Source: Paenibacillus sp. XY044 | GTDB taxonomy: Bacteria > Bacillota > Bacilli > Paenibacillales > Paenibacillaceae | DNA: 64,000 nt | NCBI RefSeq assembly: GCF_002257645.1 | Contig: NZ_NQMO01000002.1 | Coordinates: forward strand, 930,001 to 994,000 | Direction of reading: 5' to 3' | In this document: piece by piece, positions 62,682 through 64,000 of the stretch | Layout of the letters: each line of letters starts with the position of its first letter | Numbering within the stretch: position 1 is the stretch's first letter | Made by a program: the position numbers and the translations under genes | The notes under the pieces: model-generated | The model's database searches: none | What the model was told of the DNA's origin: nothing | What the model saw: only the letters and a program-made list of their open reading frames with translations

Positions 62682-63418
62682 AGACGCCGGAGCGGGGGAA
62701 CAGCGGTTTTTGGAGTCTGCTCCGGCAGGGAGGCATGCCCTCGGCGATTGCTTCCGTGATGGGCGGTTCTTCCGCGCAGCAGATGGCGTTTATCCGCTCG
62801 CTGATGAGAGAACAACGGCGGCCCGAGGTTCTGCATACTCCGCTCAGCGAGCTGGAGACGGTTGTGTTTGATCTGGAAACGACGGGGTTTAACGTTCAGC
62901 AGGGCGATGAAATCTTGTCGATCGGGGCGCTTCGGGTCAAAGGGGGCGAGATCAAGGACGATGAGTCTTTCTACAGCCTCGTTCAATGCAAACGCCCGGT
63001 TCCGGCCCACATTACCGGATTGACGGGAATTACGCAGGCGATGATTAACGAAGCGCCGCCGCTGATGGACGGACTGCACGGTTTTATGAACTTCGTCGGG
63101 GGAAGGGTGCTGGTCGCCCATGCGAGCGCGCATGACAAATCCTTTTTGAATGCGGCGCTGTGGAAAACTTCGAAGGTGAACCTCAGCCACCGGGTGATCG
63201 ATACGATGATGATTGCCCGCTGGCTTGAGCCGAAGCGTGCCAGCTTTGCGCTGGATGACCTGCTGATGGAGAAAAATATCCCGATTGAGGGAAGGCATCA
63301 TGCCTTGGAGGACGCCAAGATGACCGCAAAGCTGTGGGTCATGTATCTGCGAGACATATCGCGCAGGAGACAGGTGGAAACGCTGGGTGACCTGTACGCC
63401 TATTTAAGTCATGCATAA
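62678..63418 (+). CDS. DnaQ-like 3'-5' exonuclease
   Basis: A 246-residue DEDDh exonuclease: ExoI VVFDLETTGF (D, E), ExoII in VLVAHASAHDKSF, ExoIII in HHALEDA (H, D). It resembles the PolC proofreading domain but is a stand-alone protein. About 55 N-terminal residues (SAQQMAFIRSLMREQRRPEV) precede it, of unknown role. It is translationally coupled to the DUF294 gene and overlaps the antisense JAMM gene at its end by 15 nt. Confidence 0.9.
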   Translation: MKTPERGNSGFWSLLRQGGMPSAIASVMGGSSAQQMAFIRSLMREQRRPEVLHTPLSELETVVFDLETTGFNVQQGDEILSIGALRVKGGEIKDDESFYSLVQCKRPVPAHITGLTGITQAMINEAPPLMDGLHGFMNFVGGRVLVAHASAHDKSFLNAALWKTSKVNLSHRVIDTMMIARWLEPKRASFALDDLLMEKNIPIEGRHHALEDAKMTAKLWVMYLRDISRRRQVETLGDLYAYLSHA

Positions 63419-63859
63419 CCGGGCCGGGCGGAGCGCGAACTCACCTGCCGGTGATCGATCAATGAAGTAAGCATGAGTCACGATAGAAGACCCCGATTCG
63501 TCGGGGGAGCTGATCAAATAGATCCGGAGCAAATCTCCGAAAAGCGGGAGCTGACGTAAATCCTCGGCGGACGGAACGGGAGCGGAATGCGGATGCGTGT
63601 GAAAGATTCCGAGCAGTCCGGAAGGATTCAGACACTCCTGCACCCACTCTTGGGGATTCAGGGTGAAACGGTGCAGCGGGTCAGGCGCTACGTTGCGGAT
63701 CGGGAAGAACGTCTCGATTCGCATGCCGCCCGCTGCAGCATTACCCCGCAGTACACCGCAGGCTTCATGAGGCAGATGAAGAAATAGATGCTCCGCCAAT
63801 CCGTGGGCGCAAGCAGCATCCAGCCATATTTCTTCTCTGTGTACGTGAAGCTCTGTCAA
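63404..63859 (-). CDS. JAMM/MPN (M67) metalloprotease-like protein
   Basis: A 151-residue stand-alone JAMM protein. The motif is complete: E32 in PHEACGVL, H87-x-H89 in IFHTHPHSAPVPSAED with S97 and D100. TTG 63859 lies 7 nt after GGGGAG. Such bacterial proteins cleave isopeptide-type or ThiS/MoaD-like C-termini in known cases, but no partner gene is near. It overlaps the exonuclease gene tail-to-tail. Confidence 0.88.
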   Translation of the reverse strand: MTELHVHREEIWLDAACAHGLAEHLFLHLPHEACGVLRGNAAAGGMRIETFFPIRNVAPDPLHRFTLNPQEWVQECLNPSGLLGIFHTHPHSAPVPSAEDLRQLPLFGDLLRIYLISSPDESGSSIVTHAYFIDRSPAGEFALRPARLCMT

Positions 63860-63883
63860 CCGTATTCTCCCCTCTCACTTTGG

Positions 63884-63914
63884 GCCTCTGCATTTAGCAG
63901 AGGCTCTTTTTTTG
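63884..63914 (+). terminator. Terminator beyond the JAMM gene, plus strand
   Basis: GCCTCTGC / GCAGAGGC stem, then TCTTTTTTT on the plus strand. The only plus-strand genes that could use it are the amt-DUF294-exonuclease set, whose last gene ends about 465 nt earlier. The stretch after 63915 shows no gene. Confidence 0.7.
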
Positions 63915-64000
63915 TAGATTCATATCACGTCAAGTGTATCCGGATGCCCATTCAAGCGCAAGAGGCGTTCTCGGCAGATCAAGCCAGGCGCAAGGGGAAT

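Noticed and set aside
1..64000. CRISPR arrays, tRNA and rRNA genes
   Set aside because: No regularly spaced direct repeats, cloverleaf-like sequences or rRNA segments were seen by eye.

Overview
The window looks like the chromosome of a Paenibacillus-type Firmicute. The supports are strong AGGAGG-type ribosome sites, frequent TTG and GTG starts, a Firmicute 6S RNA, ClpE with a CtsR box, a sporulation YjcZ microprotein, YtpB, a B. subtilis-type ferrochelatase, and two-part TGTNA-N7-TNACA boxes of the GlnR/TnrA kind. Base composition looks moderately GC-rich, except for an AT-rich patch at about 16.7-17.9 kb that carries a decayed IS1595-type transposase. There are no rRNA genes, tRNAs, CRISPR arrays or intact mobile elements. 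The text is mostly ordinary chromosomal core.

Layout. 0-8 kb: the start of a manganese/zinc-type ABC ATPase gene behind two MntR-like boxes, a LysR regulator, the phosphate uptake operon pstS-pstC-pstA-pstB, a universal stress protein, and a MerR/MFS efflux pair. 8-16.7 kb: clpE under CtsR, a protein with a duplicated HTH unit, a polysaccharide deacetylase, a lone holin-like protein, small stress and HepT-like genes, ytxG-ytxH and glutamate racemase. 16.7-19.3 kb: the AT-rich patch and a LysM-M14 wall peptidase. 19.4-29 kb: small conserved genes, an aldo/keto reductase, an LTA synthase, an rRNA methyltransferase, an O-methyltransferase, a secreted asparaginase behind a GlnR-type box, and an MFS exporter.

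29-40 kb: hemE-hemH, an envelope/phosphodiesterase operon (capA, GDPD, FAH, DUF92), an ABC-F protein, and a BlaI repressor paired with an M56 membrane protease whose outer domain resembles DUF4309 rather than a penicillin binder. 40-52 kb: M42 aminopeptidase, LapA, PepF with two credible starts, a cold-shock protein, ytpB-pfkA, MFS, MATE and a YitT protein. 52-64 kb: a DEAD-box helicase with a long leader, yjcZ, DUF624, 6S RNA, thiol peroxidase, rhomboid, a GltC-like regulator, YugP, MerR, and an amt-DUF294-exonuclease operon flanked by two GlnR-type boxes and overlapped by an antisense JAMM peptidase gene.

Nitrogen control is a theme: GlnR-type boxes sit at both the ammonium transporter and the asparaginase, and a GltC-like regulator lies close by. 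The most unusual items are the amt-DUF294-DnaQ operon, the M56-DUF4309 sensor, the dual-start PepF and a dispersed ~72 bp intergenic repeat present three times. Two further long intergenic palindromes (5.7 kb and 19.8 kb) are unexplained.
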